From positions 186,001 through 250,000 of the forward strand of contig JAJYUV010000001.1 of NCBI GenBank assembly GCA_021792355.1: a stretch of DNA of 64,000 bases, read 5' to 3'. The stretch's first letter is position 1, and every line of letters starts with the position of its first letter. A program made the translations under genes and the position numbers. The DNA is from Thermoplasmata archaeon (GTDB lineage Archaea > Thermoplasmatota > Thermoplasmata > Thermoplasmatales > GCA-001856825). Shown in pieces: positions 61,488 to 64,000 of this stretch. The notes under the pieces were generated by a model. The model was not told where the DNA came from. It saw nothing but the letters and a program-made list of their open reading frames with translations, and searched no databases.

Positions 61488-63200
61488 TTACTCCTCCGAA
61501 AGATATTGTGTTCCGCTGCCAGTTATTTCTGAAATCTCGTCCGTTTTAATTCCGGAATACACTGCTATAAAGTAGAATACTATTCCCACTATCACTACAA
61601 CCACATCATCCCAAGGGAAGGGAATTATGTTTCTTCCTCCTAAGCCTGAGTCCCCTATATAGGATATTAGTATCAGAACCACCGTATAAACTGGTACCCA
61701 CCATCCAGCTTTCAAAGATTTTGCATTGAAGGTATTGGGTATAGCGTGCGCGAGTCTAAGCACCAAGAATAGTAATAGTCCTGCAAATATTGCAATACCT
61801 AGATAACCGTCTAACGGCCATCCACTCCAGAAGACAATAAGAGATGCACCTATGAATGCCAAGGGTGAGAATATTACTGATGCAGGCAGCTTAAACGGTC
61901 TTTTCAGATCTGGTGCGTGCTTTCTAAATACTCTTAGGGCGGGTCCACCGACTATGTACGTGAATACTGTTGCCGAAGAAATGAATCCAACGAGTTTGTA
62001 CCAGCTAGGGAAAGGAGCTAAAAAGACGAGACCTACAATCAGAGACGTCACAAGAGCAACGACTGGAATTCTGGTCTTTTCATTAACCTTGATGAAGGCC
62101 TTGGGTAGGAAGCCTTGGGTTCCTATACCGTACAGTGTCCTCTGAGATGTGCCTAAGTATACATTTAGAGTTCCTCCTGGCGAGACATAAGCATCGGCGA
62201 AAAGTGTGTACGTTAAGAACACTAATCCGGCCCCTAACGCGAGATTTGCGAAAGGAGCAGCATGTAGAGTTGTTATCGCATTATTGAGGAAATTGCCGGC
62301 CGCATTTGCTTGAAGGCCTGCCCAGTTTCCTGGAGCAAGTCCCAGCTTCGAGAAATTCAAACTTGTGACGAATGCTACCTGAAGAAGCGTGTAAAGTACC
62401 ATTCCAATAACCACTGAAAGAACAGTTGCCGTTGGAATCGACTTCTGTGGATTTTTCGCCTCTCCTCCATAGTCAAGTGCTTGTCTGAATCCAAGATAGG
62501 AAAAGACTATCCCCGAAACTGCTACCGCTTGAAGAACAGGGCCAAACCCGAATGGCATGAATCCATTCGATCCTTGGTATGATGTGTTCAGGTTACCTCC
62601 GTGGAAACCCGCTGCGAACAGTGCAAAAACGGTCGCAAATGGAATAATTAGTTTCCACCAGGTCATTCCTGTGTTGATTTTACCCATTACTTTGACTCCT
62701 GCCCAGTTGAGGAAGAAGAAGCCTACCATCAGAAGGCCTGCGAAGAAAAGGCCCGTGGTCGAAAGACTTGAAGGGGTATTTGCATTATAGAGCACCGTAT
62801 AGTAACTGCTAGCATAGCCAATGACGGCCAGTGCTTCAATAGAAGGTACCGACACTGCCGATAGGAAGTAAGCCCAGCCAAACATATATCCAGCTAGCTG
62901 TCCGTGAGAATACTGTCCATACCTTACAATGGCACCAGACCTTGGTAGCATGCCACCAAGCTCAGCGTAGTTCAGCGCAACGAATATGATAATTATTCCG
63001 CCGATAATCCAAGATACGATGGCTGCAGGTCCAGCTATAGAGGCGGCACCGTAAGCAGCATAAAGCCAGCCAGATCCTATGATTCCGCCTAAACTCAGAT
63101 AGAGGAGGTCAATTGTTCCTAATTTTCTTCTGAGTTTTACGTCTGACTTTTCTGCTGTTTTTTCAATTGTTCCGCCTAAAGTTGTCGTTGATGTTGCCAA
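61488..63200 (-). CDS. APC-family amino acid permease
   Basis: 570 residues, about 13 membrane segments. The first helix LSLGGIIGSGWLYA contains the APC GSG motif for substrate binding, and GGMLPRSGAIVRYGQYSHG is the usual following segment. Start is TTG with GAGGTG before it. Likely amino acid or amine uptake driven by protons; substrate not determinable. Upstream AAAATAAATAAATAG is a probable TATA element on the minus strand. Confidence 0.93.
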   Translation of the reverse strand: MATSTTTLGGTIEKTAEKSDVKLRRKLGTIDLLYLSLGGIIGSGWLYAAYGAASIAGPAAIVSWIIGGIIIIFVALNYAELGGMLPRSGAIVRYGQYSHGQLAGYMFGWAYFLSAVSVPSIEALAVIGYASSYYTVLYNANTPSSLSTTGLFFAGLLMVGFFFLNWAGVKVMGKINTGMTWWKLIIPFATVFALFAAGFHGGNLNTSYQGSNGFMPFGFGPVLQAVAVSGIVFSYLGFRQALDYGGEAKNPQKSIPTATVLSVVIGMVLYTLLQVAFVTSLNFSKLGLAPGNWAGLQANAAGNFLNNAITTLHAAPFANLALGAGLVFLTYTLFADAYVSPGGTLNVYLGTSQRTLYGIGTQGFLPKAFIKVNEKTRIPVVALVTSLIVGLVFLAPFPSWYKLVGFISSATVFTYIVGGPALRVFRKHAPDLKRPFKLPASVIFSPLAFIGASLIVFWSGWPLDGYLGIAIFAGLLLFLVLRLAHAIPNTFNAKSLKAGWWVPVYTVVLILISYIGDSGLGGRNIIPFPWDDVVVVIVGIVFYFIAVYSGIKTDEISEITGSGTQYLSEE

Positions 63201-63787
63201 ATAAACACCTCGAAAGCGAATATGGTGGTACCTCTATTTATTTATTTTCATAATCGTTTAAATAGCAATAGGTTTAACCTCGCCTAACATAGGCTACTGT
63301 TCATTGACGATATTGAATTATTGAAGCTTTTACTTCTTAAATTCAGACTTAACTTGTTTATCTATAATGAATAGCGATTAAATCAGAAAGATTATCGTCC
63401 TGTCTAACCACCATCACTCGAATTGTTACAAAACAGAATCGCTATGCCTTTATTTAGAGGATGAGGACGTTTCACAATGATTCTATTGAACTTAGAAACG
63501 AAATCTGAACTCGGTCATTCAGGTATTAAACATTCCTTAATTCTTTATAATAAGTGATGTAAGCGGGAAACATGTAGGAAATTGGCACCTAATTGAATTT
63601 GACTGAGTTAACTGTAGTATAGCATTAAACGCTGATTGAAAGATTGCATCCTACTCCTTTTGTAAAAAAGAACTGCATCCAATAAGGCACGAAAATCCAC
63701 TTCCCAAAACTACATTCTATGTCCTCGAGCTTAATATCTTCAGTCATGCTTTACGTTTGCATTTCCATGCTAATTTAATTATGTTAA
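63201..63787. other. Intergenic region between divergent APC permease and MFS genes
   Basis: Nearly 590 bases with no supported gene. The side next to the permease holds its promoter-like AT-rich box (about 63227-63243). No tRNA fold, long repeat or recognisable RNA was found. Confidence 0.5.
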
Positions 63788-64000
63788 ATGGTAATGCACA
63801 AGGGAATGGAAGAGGTCGTAAGGAAGCAAAATAGATTTCTGAGAAAGGTTGTATCACTATCTTCTGCCGGTGTCTTCTTGGATGGATATGATCTTTTCAT
63901 CATATCCGTAGCACTCATTTATGTAGAATCTCAAAACTGGCTTGCCCCATCCACGCTCGGAGCAATTCAACTCGGTCTTCTCCAGTCCTCGGCTCTCATT
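63788..64000 (+). CDS. MFS transporter, N-terminal part
   Basis: Runs off the right edge. Three in-frame ATGs (63788, 63794, 63806) are possible starts. After a basic lead comes FLDGYDLFIISVALIYV, the first membrane helix with the GYDLF pattern seen in metabolite:H+ symporters and sugar porter-like MFS proteins. Transport of an organic anion or sugar is plausible; substrate unknown. Confidence 0.8.
   Translation, partial: MVMHKGMEEVVRKQNRFLRKVVSLSSAGVFLDGYDLFIISVALIYVESQNWLAPSTLGAIQLGLLQSSALI

Overview
The window comes from an archaeon, most probably a member of the Thermoplasmatales or a close relative (acidophilic, cell-wall-less Euryarchaeota). Evidence: archaeal information-processing genes (fused Kae1-Bud32, Csl4 exosome subunit, Sm-like protein, ABCE1, ATP-dependent DNA ligase, RtcB), a tricorn-interacting-factor-like M1 aminopeptidase, many first genes of transcription units with an AT-rich box about 20-35 bases before the start codon (leaderless style), and internal genes with GGTGAT-type ribosome sites and frequent GTG/TTG starts. 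The species cannot be fixed from sequence alone. No rRNA, tRNA, CRISPR array or replication origin was recognised.

Layout. 0-5 kb: iron alcohol dehydrogenase (partial) behind an aldehyde dehydrogenase, an ammonium channel, an orphan D12-class adenine methyltransferase and a dCTP-deaminase/dUTPase-fold protein. 5-12.6 kb: a possible GHMP-kinase-fold protein beside a phosphohexomutase, Hsp20, a UbiB/ABC1 kinase-like protein, PurA, a PUA-domain protein and an M19 dipeptidase. 12.7-15.7 kb: an operon of a RecA-like protein without Walker A, a small helical protein, a PolB2-type DNA polymerase with altered active sites, and DUF1805. 15.8-26.3 kb: GNAT, glutamate dehydrogenase, aminopropyltransferase, the Kae1-Bud32/RdgB operon, the METTL5-Csl4-small protein-Sm operon, then sucCD-argF. 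26.3-36.3 kb: M1 peptidase, a surface protein, two unrecognised proteins, DUF6015-like plus ABCE1, and a thiolase-fold protein lacking its nucleophilic Cys paired with a DUF35 protein. 36.3-37.2 kb: a decayed IS66-like transposase. 37.4-47 kb: urocanase, thiolase plus 3-hydroxyacyl-CoA dehydrogenase, DNA ligase, PyrD-PyrK, a prepilin-peptidase-like protein and RtcB.

47-60.3 kb is a dense molybdenum/tungsten region: MobA-like protein, a formate-dehydrogenase-like oxidoreductase with two electron-transfer subunits, aldehyde:ferredoxin oxidoreductase, a WtpABC/ModABC transporter, two MoeA proteins (one fused to a binding-protein-like domain), MoaB and MoaC. Uptake of the oxyanion, cofactor maturation and two client enzymes are thus encoded together; MoaA, MoaD and MoaE are not in the window. 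The end carries an ArsA/Get3-like ATPase, an APC permease with a small membrane protein, and the start of an MFS transporter.

Most noteworthy: (i) the PolB2/RecA-like operon with phased A-tracts next to its promoter; (ii) the W/Mo supercluster, whose FNR-like subunit has no standard start codon; (iii) three enzymes whose key catalytic residues have been replaced (thiolase-like, dUTPase-like, GHMP-like).
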